Source: an uncultured Bacilli bacterium (lineage in GTDB: Bacteria; Bacillota_I; Bacilli_A; RF39; UBA660). From it: a DNA stretch of 24,366 nucleotides. A program made the translations under genes and the position numbers. The number at the start of each line of letters is the position of its first letter. Positions within the stretch are counted from its first letter, which is position 1. The stretch covers positions 5,346 to 29,711 of the forward strand of contig CAJUCU010000010.1 of assembly GCA_910585335.1 (NCBI GenBank). The letters are read 5' to 3'. Below, piece after piece: positions 14,171-21,525 of this stretch. The notes beneath the pieces were generated by a model. The model saw only the letters and a program-made list of their open reading frames with translations, searched no databases and was not told the origin of the DNA.

Positions 14171-15547
14171 ATGCATTCAGAAAACGAAGTAGTATATTTA
14201 CATTTAGATGATATTATACCAAATAGATTTCAACCAAGAGAGGTATTTGATGAACGAGCTCTGAAAGAACTTGCCATATCTATTAAGGAACATGGGGTTA
14301 TACAGCCAATCATTGTCAGAAATATTGGAAGTAAATATGAAATTATAGCAGGAGAGCGTCGTTATAAAGCATCTGCTTTAGCAGGACTTACTAAAATTCC
14401 AGCAATTGTGCGCAATTTAGATGATAAAGAAAGTTCAAAAGTAGCCCTTCTTGAAAATTTACAAAGAAGAAACCTAAATCCAATTGAAGAAGCAAGAACT
14501 TATCAAAAAATTCTAGAACTTGACCAAATGACTCAAGAAGAACTTGCAAAGACTATGGGAAAAAGTCAGTCTGCTGTAGCAAACAAACTACGTCTTCTTG
14601 CTTTAACGGATGAAGCACAACAAGCTCTTTTAAAAGAACAAATATCAGAGCGCCATGCTAGAACTTTATTAAATTTTGAAAATCCAGAAGAACAAAAAGA
14701 AATGGTAAAAAAAGTAATTGAATCACGCATGACGGTAAGAGAGTTAGAACAAGAAATAAAAAAAGATGAACCGCAAAATAAAGAGGATGAAATGATGACA
14801 AATTTAGCAGCAAAAGAAGAAACACCAGAATTAAAAATACCAAACGATGAAATTCAACTAGGAAGCGTTTTCTCACCTCAAAATGCAGTACGTCCACAAT
14901 TAATGGATAACATTGATGGCAATCCAAATTATTTAAACAATAATATTTCTTTTGAAGAAAAGGAATCAGACATGGAAAATCAAGAGCCAGCAGAACTTCC
15001 TAAATTTATTAATTATGGGGAAATTGACCCAGATGAAGAAGAGGAAGATGCTGATGGTGAAAACTATAGTTTTGGTCCGTCGACAGCAGCAAGCCCAATT
15101 GATATTTCTGCATTAAAAGAAAACACAAGAGATATTAATACAGAAGAAAAGAAAATAGCAGACCTAGACAGTCTTCTAAAAATAAATCCAGTACCAACTA
15201 TGCCAACAGACGAGAAAGAAGAAAAGACACCAGACTTTAAATTCTTCTCATCTCAACAAGAAGAAAAAGAGAGCAAAGAAGAAAGAACAGAAACTCCGAA
15301 AACACCTGATATCAGCAGCTTCTTTGGAAATGCTCCAAGTACCAATGCTGGATTTAATACTTCACTATTTAAAGACTCTCTAGCAGTAAGCACCCCAGAT
15401 AACAAAAAACTATCAGTCAAAGAAGCAATAGATAAAATCCGAGAAAATATCAAAGAATTAGAAAAAGCAGGAGTAAACATTGATAGTGATGAAATAAACT
15501 TTGAAAACTCATATCAAATCGTCATAAAAATAAATAAAAATAACTAA
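14171..15547 (+). CDS. ParB/Noc-family protein with a long acidic linker
   Basis: ParB-like proteins are CTP-dependent DNA clamps; Noc is the paralogue that keeps division septa off the nucleoid. The start at 14171 is chosen because GTGAGGG ends 6 bases upstream; the ATG at 14165 abuts that site. It has the ParB N-domain (IIPNRFQPREVFDE, GERRYKAS, LLENLQRRNLNPIEEA, the CTP-binding motifs), a helix-turn-helix (EELAKTMGKSQSAVANKLRLL), then a low-complexity acidic stretch from about residue 200 to 415, and a short C-terminal domain (KIRENIKELEKAG, YQIVIKI). The total of 458 residues compares with about 280 for B. subtilis Noc. The amphipathic N-terminal membrane helix of Noc is not visible. Its place upstream of soj/parB supports a noc relationship; function is inferred. 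Confidence 0.82.
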   Translation: MHSENEVVYLHLDDIIPNRFQPREVFDERALKELAISIKEHGVIQPIIVRNIGSKYEIIAGERRYKASALAGLTKIPAIVRNLDDKESSKVALLENLQRRNLNPIEEARTYQKILELDQMTQEELAKTMGKSQSAVANKLRLLALTDEAQQALLKEQISERHARTLLNFENPEEQKEMVKKVIESRMTVRELEQEIKKDEPQNKEDEMMTNLAAKEETPELKIPNDEIQLGSVFSPQNAVRPQLMDNIDGNPNYLNNNISFEEKESDMENQEPAELPKFINYGEIDPDEEEEDADGENYSFGPSTAASPIDISALKENTRDINTEEKKIADLDSLLKINPVPTMPTDEKEEKTPDFKFFSSQQEEKESKEERTETPKTPDISSFFGNAPSTNAGFNTSLFKDSLAVSTPDNKKLSVKEAIDKIRENIKELEKAGVNIDSDEINFENSYQIVIKINKNN

Positions 15548-15550
15548 GAT

Positions 15551-15574
15551 AAAGTAGAGAAATCTACTTTTTTT
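15551..15574 (+). terminator. Terminator of the noc-like gene
   Basis: AAAGTAGA, loop GAAA (a stable GNRA tetraloop), TCTACTTT (15551-15570), then four more Ts. It lies directly after the stop codon. Confidence 0.88.
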
Positions 15575-15604
15575 GATAAAACCATTTAAAAAATCGCCAT
15601 ATTT

Positions 15605-15613
15605 TGATACAAT
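15605..15613 (+). promoter_or_regulatory. Putative parA (soj) promoter, TGA-TACAAT
   Basis: The extended -10 TTGATACAAT lies about 36 bases before the parA ATG and shortly after the preceding terminator. The -35 region is weak. Confidence 0.5.
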
Positions 15614-15648
15614 GGATTAGTAATTATAACTAGAGAAAAGGTGATAAA

Positions 15649-16437
15649 ATGGGAAAGGTTATTTCATTAGTCAATCAAAAAGGTGGAGTAGGTAAAACAA
15701 CAACAAGTATTAACCTTTCTGCTTCCCTTGCAGTACTTGGGAAAAAAGTCTTATTAATTGACTTAGACCCACAGGGAAATACTACAACAGGAGTAGGAAT
15801 TAATAAAGGTGATATTGATAAATCAATCTATGATGTCTTAATCGGAAAATGCAATTTAGAAGAGGCAATGATAAAGACAAAATATAAAAACTTATATGTT
15901 ATGCCTGCTACAATCAACTTGGCAGGATTAGATATAGAACTATTAGAAAAAAGTCAAAATGAACCAGGTTTTGCAAAAGGTGCCCAACTAAAAAAACATA
16001 TTGATGGAGTGAGAGAAAGTTTTGATTTTATAATAATTGACTGTCCTCCTTCTTTAGGTTTAATCACAACTAATGCTTTAACCGCTTCTAATTCTGTGAT
16101 TATACCAGTACAATGTGAATTTTTCGCCCTAGAGGGAATTATGCAGTTATTGAATACAATCATGTTAGCACAAAAAACACTAAACCCAGACTTAGATATT
16201 GAAGGAGTACTTTTAACTATGTTAGATTCTAGAACAAATTTAGGATTTGAAGTAGTAGATGATATTCGTAAATTCTTTAAAGAAAGAGTCTATAATACTA
16301 TTATACCAAGGTTAATAAGATTAACAGAAGCACCATCACATGGAGAACCGATAATAGCCTATGATCCCAAAAGTCGAGGATCAGCAGCTTATATAAACTT
16401 AGCAAAGGAAGTGATTGAACGAAATGGAAACAGCTAA
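15649..16437 (+). CDS. parA: Chromosome-partitioning ATPase ParA (Soj)
   Basis: ParA/Soj is a Walker-type ATPase that binds DNA non-specifically, cooperates with ParB in origin segregation and can regulate DnaA. The deviant Walker A KGGVGKTTTSINL starts at residue 10. DLDPQGNTTTG lies near residue 40 and the Walker B IIIDCPPSLGL near 125. The end (RGSAAYINLAKEVIER) is typical. The length of 262 residues is normal. An AAAAGGTGA ribosome site precedes the ATG. It overlaps parB by 14 bases. Confidence 0.97.
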   Translation: MGKVISLVNQKGGVGKTTTSINLSASLAVLGKKVLLIDLDPQGNTTTGVGINKGDIDKSIYDVLIGKCNLEEAMIKTKYKNLYVMPATINLAGLDIELLEKSQNEPGFAKGAQLKKHIDGVRESFDFIIIDCPPSLGLITTNALTASNSVIIPVQCEFFALEGIMQLLNTIMLAQKTLNPDLDIEGVLLTMLDSRTNLGFEVVDDIRKFFKERVYNTIIPRLIRLTEAPSHGEPIIAYDPKSRGSAAYINLAKEVIERNGNS

Positions 16438-17311
16438 AAGAAGAGCTTTAGGTAGAGGCTTAGAGGAACTATTTAATAATGAACCAATTGATTATGAAAA
16501 AATGGAAGAAAAGATTGTAACATCTACCCCACAAGAAGAAATAATAAAACTTCCATTAAAAGATTTAAGAAGCAATCCATACCAACCACGAAAGAATTTT
16601 GATGAAGAAGCATTAAATGAATTAGCAGATTCTATTAAACAACATGGTGTCTTCCAGCCAATCATTGTCAAGAAAAGCATTAAAGGATATGAAATCATCG
16701 CAGGAGAGCGTCGTGTCAAAGCATCCATTCGTGCAGGACTTGAAGAAATCCCTGCTATCATTAGAGATTTTACAGATAGTGAAATGATGGAAATTGCTCT
16801 TCTTGAAAATTTACAACGTGAAAATTTAAGTGCTTTAGAAGAAGCAGAAGCATATAAAAAATTATTAGAAAACTTAAATCTTACCCAAGAGTCACTTGCT
16901 ACAAGACTTGGAAAAAGTAGAAGCCATATTACCAATATGTTAGGACTACTAACATTACCAGAAACAGTGAAAACACTAGTAGTAGAGAATAAATTGTCAA
17001 TGGGTCATGCCAGAATTCTAAGTAAACTAGAAGAAGAAAATACAGTAATAAATTTAGCAGATAAAGTTCTAAAAGAAAGATTAAGTGTAAGAGAATTAGA
17101 GGATTTAACAAAAGCTCCAGAAGAGTTTGTACGCAAAAATAAAATTACCAGAAAAATCTCTCCTGAAAGTGCAGAATATCAAGGTATTGAAGAAGTGATG
17201 AGCGAAAAATTAGGAACAAAAGTAAAAATTAAAAATAAAAAACTAATCATCAGCTTTACCAATGACAATGACCTAAATAGGTTATTAGAAATTATGAAAT
17301 TAAATCCATAG
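16424..17311 (+). CDS. parB: Chromosome-partitioning protein ParB (Spo0J)
   Basis: ParB binds parS sites near the origin, spreads as a CTP-dependent clamp and loads SMC condensin. The ATG at 16424 (METAKRRALGRGLEELF) fits the family start and lies 10 bases from AAAGGAAGTG; the TTG at 16415 is too close to that site. RGLEELF near the start is the segment that contacts ParA in relatives. The N-domain has RSNPYQPRKNFDEEALNEL, GERRVKAS and LLENLQRENLSALEEA; a helix-turn-helix follows (SLATRLGKSRSHITNMLGLL). The C-terminal dimerisation domain ends in a short basic strand region. The 295 residues are of typical length. It lies 14 bases before the MscS-type gene. Confidence 0.97.
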   Translation: METAKRRALGRGLEELFNNEPIDYEKMEEKIVTSTPQEEIIKLPLKDLRSNPYQPRKNFDEEALNELADSIKQHGVFQPIIVKKSIKGYEIIAGERRVKASIRAGLEEIPAIIRDFTDSEMMEIALLENLQRENLSALEEAEAYKKLLENLNLTQESLATRLGKSRSHITNMLGLLTLPETVKTLVVENKLSMGHARILSKLEEENTVINLADKVLKERLSVRELEDLTKAPEEFVRKNKITRKISPESAEYQGIEEVMSEKLGTKVKIKNKKLIISFTNDNDLNRLLEIMKLNP

Positions 17312-17325
17312 AAAGGGGACAAAAT

Positions 17326-18141
17326 ATGGAAATCTTTGGAACAGTATTCTTTGAAGATTTACAAAAATATATCTCACCCGTTATATATATTATAGTAGGA
17401 GTTTTAATTTATGAAGTATTAAAGAGGATAATAAAAAAGGCATCGGTTCAAAAAACTTTGAAAAAACGTCATCATCAAAAAAGAGCTCAAACAGTTTCAG
17501 CTTTAATTATTAATATTTTAAAATATGTGATTATCACAATCGTCATACTTGGAATTATGGCCAATTTCGGCTTTAACATTAAAGCCTTAGTCGCTGGACT
17601 TGGAGTTTCTGCTGCAATCATCAGTTTGGCTTTTCAAGATATTGCAAAAGATTTTCTAGCAGGAATCACAATTATTGCCGAAGATCGTTATGAAATAGGA
17701 GATACAGTAGAAATCAATGGATTTATGGGAGAGGTTATTTTTGTAGGACTTAGAAGTACTAGAATTAGAAATTATAAAGGTGCTACCTTAATTATTAATA
17801 ATCATAATATAACAGATGTGATCAATTATAACTTACATAACTCTCTAGCAGTAGTAGAAGTGCCAATTAGTAGAGAAGAAAAACCAGAGCGAGTAGAAAA
17901 AGTCTTAAATGATTTAGCCGATAAATTAGAAGGAAATATTCCAAAGGCAAAAGGCAGAATGGATATCCTTGGAGTAGAGATGATTACAGAACATGCAATG
18001 GTCTATAAAATTACACAAGCAACCGCTGCAACAGAACAATATGCAGTACAAAGGTACTTGTTAAGAGAAATAAGAATCGCTTTAGAGAAAAATCATATTA
18101 AAGTACCAAAACAAAAAATCGAGGTAACAGATGGAAAATAA
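17326..18141 (+). CDS. MscS-family small-conductance mechanosensitive channel
   Basis: MscS channels open under membrane tension to release osmolytes. Three membrane segments are visible at about residues 15-33, 62-84 and 86-112. The last carries the pore-lining GLGVSAAIISLAFQDIAKDF with its A/G-rich face. The beta domain follows (EDRYEIGDTVEINGFMGEV, the family FxVGDxV..G..G.V block, then RSTRIRNYKGATLIINN), with an alpha/beta C-terminal part. The 271 residues match the short YkuT/MscS type. It starts 14 bases after parB and overlaps the DUF951 gene, suggesting one transcript. Confidence 0.92.
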   Translation: MEIFGTVFFEDLQKYISPVIYIIVGVLIYEVLKRIIKKASVQKTLKKRHHQKRAQTVSALIINILKYVIITIVILGIMANFGFNIKALVAGLGVSAAIISLAFQDIAKDFLAGITIIAEDRYEIGDTVEINGFMGEVIFVGLRSTRIRNYKGATLIINNHNITDVINYNLHNSLAVVEVPISREEKPERVEKVLNDLADKLEGNIPKAKGRMDILGVEMITEHAMVYKITQATAATEQYAVQRYLLREIRIALEKNHIKVPKQKIEVTDGK

Positions 18142-18325
18142 AGAGTATACATTAGGAACAAAAGTAGTGATGAAAAAAGCCCATCCTTGTGGGAGTAATG
18201 AATGGGAAATTACAAGAGTAGGTGCAGATATTAAGATTAAATGCTTAAACTGTGGAAGAGCGGTACTAATTCCAAGAATAGAGTTTAATCGAAAATTAAA
18301 AAAAGTCATCACAGAGGAAGGATAG
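18131..18325 (+). CDS. DUF951 family protein (YyzM-like)
   Basis: This 64-residue cytoplasmic protein matches the DUF951 pattern: LGTKVVMKKAHPCGSNEWEI, then RVGADIKIKCLNCGRAVLIPR. Three cysteines (C20, C39, C42) with the CLNCG pair suggest a bound zinc. The family is common in Firmicutes and is often found between parB and ychF, as here; its function is not settled. It overlaps the MscS-type gene by 11 bases and ends 6 bases before the transporter gene. Confidence 0.9.
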   Translation: MENKEYTLGTKVVMKKAHPCGSNEWEITRVGADIKIKCLNCGRAVLIPRIEFNRKLKKVITEEG

Positions 18326-18331
18326 AGGATT

Positions 18332-19927
18332 ATGAGAGACAAAAGAAAATTAAAGCTCAAAAAGTTCTATTTTCATCCAATAACGATGTTTATAGTCCTA
18401 ACCATTGCAACCGTCTTACTAAGTGGAATCTTATCATTATTTCAAATGCAAGCAACTTATAATACGGTAAATGCCAATACGAATGACTTAGAGCCAACAC
18501 TAGTAGCAGTAGAAAGCCTTCTAAATTTTGATGGCATGAAGTATATTATCAGTAATGCCTCAAAAAATTTCATCAGCTTTGCACCGTTAGTAATGCTACT
18601 AATTTCTCTAATCGGAATTAGTATTGCCGAAGCAACAGGGTTTGTAGATGCTTTTGCGAAAAGGTATGTATCAAAATTAAATAAATTTCAGTTAACTTTT
18701 ATAGTAATCCTACTTGGAACAATTTCTACTTTAATAAATGAAATTGGTTACGCTATTTTAATACCACTATCAGCAATGATTTATCTGTTAAATAGTAGAA
18801 ATCCACTTCTTGGAATCATTACAGCGTTTTGTGGAGTATCTTTTGGTTACGGAGTATCAGTCTTTGTAGGATCATTAGAAACTTGGCTTATTCCATATAC
18901 AACTAGCGCTTCACATTTAATTGATACCAATGCCCATATTGCTCTAACCTCAAATTTATTTATCATCATTGCATCTACTATAATTTTATCTATTATTGGA
19001 ACCTTAATCATTGAAAAATTTGTTGCCCCAAAAATGGGAAGATATCGTGAAAAAGAAGAAATTGGAAAAACAGAAGAGTTAAGTTTAATAGATGTAGAAG
19101 AAATAGAACAACAGAAAATTGCCGAAGAAAAAAGCGAAAAACGTGGATTGCGTTTTGCATTAATCGCAGGAATTTTAGTGATATTAATATTTATATATAT
19201 GGTAATACCATCACTTCCATATTCTGGATTACTTCTAGATATGACCGAAAAGACATACTTGAAACAGTTATTTGGAGATAATTCTTATTTCCAAGATGGA
19301 TTTACTTATATGATATGCTTATTCTTCTTAGTAATGGGAATCGCTTATGCTTTAGGGTCTAAATCAATAAAAAATGATAAAGAAATCATTGAAAAAGCAA
19401 CTACTAGTTTCAATAAAGTGGGAAGTATTATTATTTTAATATTTGTAGTCTCACAATTTATTGCCGTATTTAGAAAAACAAATATTGGAACGGTTATTAC
19501 AGCTTGGCTTGCTAACAGTCTAAACTATTTAGAATTTAGCGGTCTACCATTAATCTTACTGGTTTTATTACTAATTGCCATCTCGAATTTATTCTTAACA
19601 GCACCACTGGCAAAATGGATGATATTTTCACCAGTAGTAGTACCAGTCTTAATGCAGTCTAATGTTTCTCCTCAATTTGCCCAATTTATATTACGAGCAG
19701 GAGATTCAATGACAAATGGTATTACGCCACTACTTGGTAGTTTTGCATTATATATAGGATATTTAAACATTTATAACTTAGATAAATCAAAACCAATTGG
19801 TATTAAAAAGGCAATAAGATATGTAATGCCATATTTCCTAATTATCAGTGCAACCTGGATTTTAATTGTAGTAGGATGGTACCTAATAGGTCTACCAATA
19901 GGACCAGGTGTCACCCCAACAATTTAA
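18332..19927 (+). CDS. AbgT-family transporter
   Basis: AbgT-family proteins are multi-span transporters; E. coli AbgT takes up p-aminobenzoyl-glutamate, and some relatives export sulfonamides. The 531 residues have many hydrophobic segments and the family landmarks: GISIAEATGFVDAF, the helix-hairpin-like LGTISTLINEIGYAILIPLSAMI (relatives have D before GY; here it is E), WMIFSPVVVPVLM, and RAGDSMTNGITPLLGSF, where the D-S-x-T-N motif binds substrate and Na+. A charged cytoplasmic loop lies at about 232-270. It is the last gene of the cluster from parA and is followed by a strong terminator. The family is clear, the substrate uncertain. Confidence 0.88.
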   Translation: MRDKRKLKLKKFYFHPITMFIVLTIATVLLSGILSLFQMQATYNTVNANTNDLEPTLVAVESLLNFDGMKYIISNASKNFISFAPLVMLLISLIGISIAEATGFVDAFAKRYVSKLNKFQLTFIVILLGTISTLINEIGYAILIPLSAMIYLLNSRNPLLGIITAFCGVSFGYGVSVFVGSLETWLIPYTTSASHLIDTNAHIALTSNLFIIIASTIILSIIGTLIIEKFVAPKMGRYREKEEIGKTEELSLIDVEEIEQQKIAEEKSEKRGLRFALIAGILVILIFIYMVIPSLPYSGLLLDMTEKTYLKQLFGDNSYFQDGFTYMICLFFLVMGIAYALGSKSIKNDKEIIEKATTSFNKVGSIIILIFVVSQFIAVFRKTNIGTVITAWLANSLNYLEFSGLPLILLVLLLIAISNLFLTAPLAKWMIFSPVVVPVLMQSNVSPQFAQFILRAGDSMTNGITPLLGSFALYIGYLNIYNLDKSKPIGIKKAIRYVMPYFLIISATWILIVVGWYLIGLPIGPGVTPTI

Positions 19928-19937
19928 TTAAGTAATG

Positions 19938-19970
19938 AAACAAGAAGCCAAATTATAGTTTCTTGTTTTT
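19938..19970 (+). terminator. Terminator of the parA-abgT cluster
   Basis: AAACAAGAA (19938-19946) pairs with TTCTTGTTT (19960-19968) over a 13-base loop, and the T-run continues to 19970. It starts 11 bases after the transporter stop. Confidence 0.85.
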
Positions 19971-19972
19971 AC

Positions 19973-20001
19973 TTGTCTTTTTTTATAAAACGTACTATAA
20001 T
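19973..20001 (+). promoter_or_regulatory. Promoter of the lipoprotein metallopeptidase gene
   Basis: -35 TTGTCT (19973-19978) and -10 TATAAT (19996-20001) have 17-base spacing, right after the preceding terminator. The ychF promoter has the same two hexamers and spacing. Confidence 0.72.
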
Positions 20002-20027
20002 ATGAAAAAAATTAAGGAGGAATATCT

Positions 20028-21272
20028 GTGAATAAAATAAATTTTTATGAAAACTTTGATAAAATACTAAAAAACAAGAAGATTAAATTAGTACCACTTA
20101 CTTTAGCAATATCACTACTTGGCGGATGTGGATATAAAGAAAAAGCTGATAAAATGGAAAGCCATGTTATGACATCATATACTAATTTTATTAGTGAATT
20201 TTATAGAAAAAAGAATACGCTTGACTGTTATTTTGAACAATGGGGGTTTGAATACGAAGGATTAGGAGAAAATTATTATAGAATTAAAAAGGATTGTAAG
20301 AACAATATCATATACTGTGCTTCTTTAGATGAATTTAAAAACTATGTTGATATAAAAAATCCTACTTTTGATGATATTAGAAATTTACTAGCACAAAATT
20401 CTAATATTAGTGGAGAATATCAAGAATGGCTATTAGAAGGAATTAATAATTTGGAAGAAAACGCACCAGATTTAGAGTTAGTTGCGCTTTATTATAATTT
20501 AAAAAGGATAAGTATTGTTGAGAAGACAACAAAAGAGATAGTAGAAAAAATAGGTACATCTGGAGCCTATTTTAAAGTGGAGACTGGAGAAGTTGTTATT
20601 AATCCAGAAACAGTTAGTCGATATACTTTGTGTCATGAGATACTTGGACATGGTATTTCTGATATTGAAATTGATAGTAATGGAACAACGGTTCATTATA
20701 TGCCAAACTGCAAAGCACTTTATGTAAATTTAGATACTGCAGAATATAAAGGAGAAAATATTGGACTTTCTCTAGAGGAAGGGAAAGCGGATTTAATTAG
20801 TGATATTGCAACAAACTGTACTAGTGGTGGCCCCTATGATGCCCAAGCAGAACAATTAAGAATTTTTAATGAAGTAACCAATACATCTTTAGCAGATTTT
20901 GCTAATAATGGTGTAATAGGATTAATAAATAATATGAAAAAAAGTGATATCGATAATCCTCTTATTTACATTAGCAATGTAGACTGTTTATTAGAAGCAA
21001 CTCGAAAAATAAATTTAGATATACCAACAGAATATACAATAAAGCACAATATAGTAGAATTTTTTAAAGATTTTGCAGATGATAAAGTAGAAAATGGTAC
21101 AGACAAAGAAGAAATCAAAGAAACAATTTCTAAAGTCTTGGCTCATTCTAATTACATTTGGATAAATGCAGGAGAAACATTTGTTTTTGATAGTGTATCA
21201 GTAGAGACTTTGAAACAAGAATCGTTAAGTAATATAGACAAATTAGACAATAATAAACAATTGATAAAATAG
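20028..21272 (+). CDS. Predicted lipoprotein with a HEXXGH zinc-metallopeptidase motif (M49-like)
   Basis: The protein starts at a GTG 7 bases after a full AAGGAGG site. A basic N-region leads into a hydrophobic run and lipobox LLGGC (Cys 34), so it should be anchored outside the membrane. Residues 203-208 read HEILGH, and 47 residues later comes EEGKAD (E250/E251). The pair HEXXGH plus EE.(R/K)A(D/E) is the zinc site of dipeptidyl peptidase III (family M49); most other gluzincins have HEXXH. At 414 residues it is much shorter than known M49 enzymes (about 550-740), and I see no other clear similarity. It could be a distant M49 relative or an independent use of the motif. A weak GTTT/GAAC hairpin and seven Ts (21274-21292) follow. 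The zinc motif is seen; peptidase activity is inferred. Confidence 0.65.
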   Translation: MNKINFYENFDKILKNKKIKLVPLTLAISLLGGCGYKEKADKMESHVMTSYTNFISEFYRKKNTLDCYFEQWGFEYEGLGENYYRIKKDCKNNIIYCASLDEFKNYVDIKNPTFDDIRNLLAQNSNISGEYQEWLLEGINNLEENAPDLELVALYYNLKRISIVEKTTKEIVEKIGTSGAYFKVETGEVVINPETVSRYTLCHEILGHGISDIEIDSNGTTVHYMPNCKALYVNLDTAEYKGENIGLSLEEGKADLISDIATNCTSGGPYDAQAEQLRIFNEVTNTSLADFANNGVIGLINNMKKSDIDNPLIYISNVDCLLEATRKINLDIPTEYTIKHNIVEFFKDFADDKVENGTDKEEIKETISKVLAHSNYIWINAGETFVFDSVSVETLKQESLSNIDKLDNNKQLIK

Positions 21273-21302
21273 TGTTTGAATGAACTTTTTTTAATATAAA
21301 AC

Positions 21303-21331
21303 TTTAAAATTAACTTACTTTATGTTATTCT
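21303..21331 (+). promoter_or_regulatory. Putative promoter of the tiny frameshifted ORF
   Basis: -35 TTTAAA (21303-21308), 17 bases, then -10 TATTCT (21326-21331) preceded by TGT as an extended -10. AGGAGA and an ATG follow at 21339-21352. Confidence 0.4.
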
Positions 21332-21349
21332 AAAACTAGGAGATAAGGT

Positions 21350-21419
21350 ATGAAAAAAAATTGCAGATTATTACTTTGAAGGAGAGTATCGAAACAATAA
21401 TAATGATAATAAAAAATAG
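21350..21419 (+). pseudogene. Tiny ORF interrupted at an A8 tract (degenerate or slippage-prone small protein)
   Basis: An ATG at 21350 has AGGAGA upstream at proper spacing, a putative promoter before it and a terminator after it. As written it gives only MKKNCRLLL before TGA, because eight As (21353-21360) put it out of frame. With seven As the frame would run 22 codons to the TAG at 21417, reading MKKIADYYFEGEYR and then an N-rich tail. It could be a decayed gene, a phase-variable or slippage-expressed peptide, a small RNA, or a sequencing error in the homopolymer. It is not similar to anything I know. Confidence 0.35.
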
Positions 21420-21423
21420 AAAG

Positions 21424-21455
21424 AAAAGGAAATGAAAGTCATAAGTTTCCTTTTT
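21424..21455 (+). terminator. Terminator upstream of ychF
   Basis: AAAAGGAAA (21424-21432) pairs with TTTCCTTTT (21446-21454) over a 13-base loop, with one further T (21455). It closes the small transcript from about 21331. Confidence 0.8.
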
Positions 21456-21462
21456 GTTATGC

Positions 21463-21491
21463 TTGTCTAAAACCATTTATTGCTATATAAT
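21463..21491 (+). promoter_or_regulatory. Promoter of ychF and the laccase-domain gene
   Basis: -35 TTGTCT (21463-21468) and -10 TATAAT (21486-21491), spaced 17 bases, 35 bases before the ychF ATG and right after a terminator. Confidence 0.75.
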
Positions 21492-21525
21492 ACAAATGGA
21501 CAAAAAAAGAGAAAAGAGGAATAAT

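Noticed and set aside
21454..21525. N-terminal extension of YchF
   Set aside because: It overlaps the terminator end and the promoter, and the extra 24 residues lack family similarity, while the ATG at 21526 gives the normal length.
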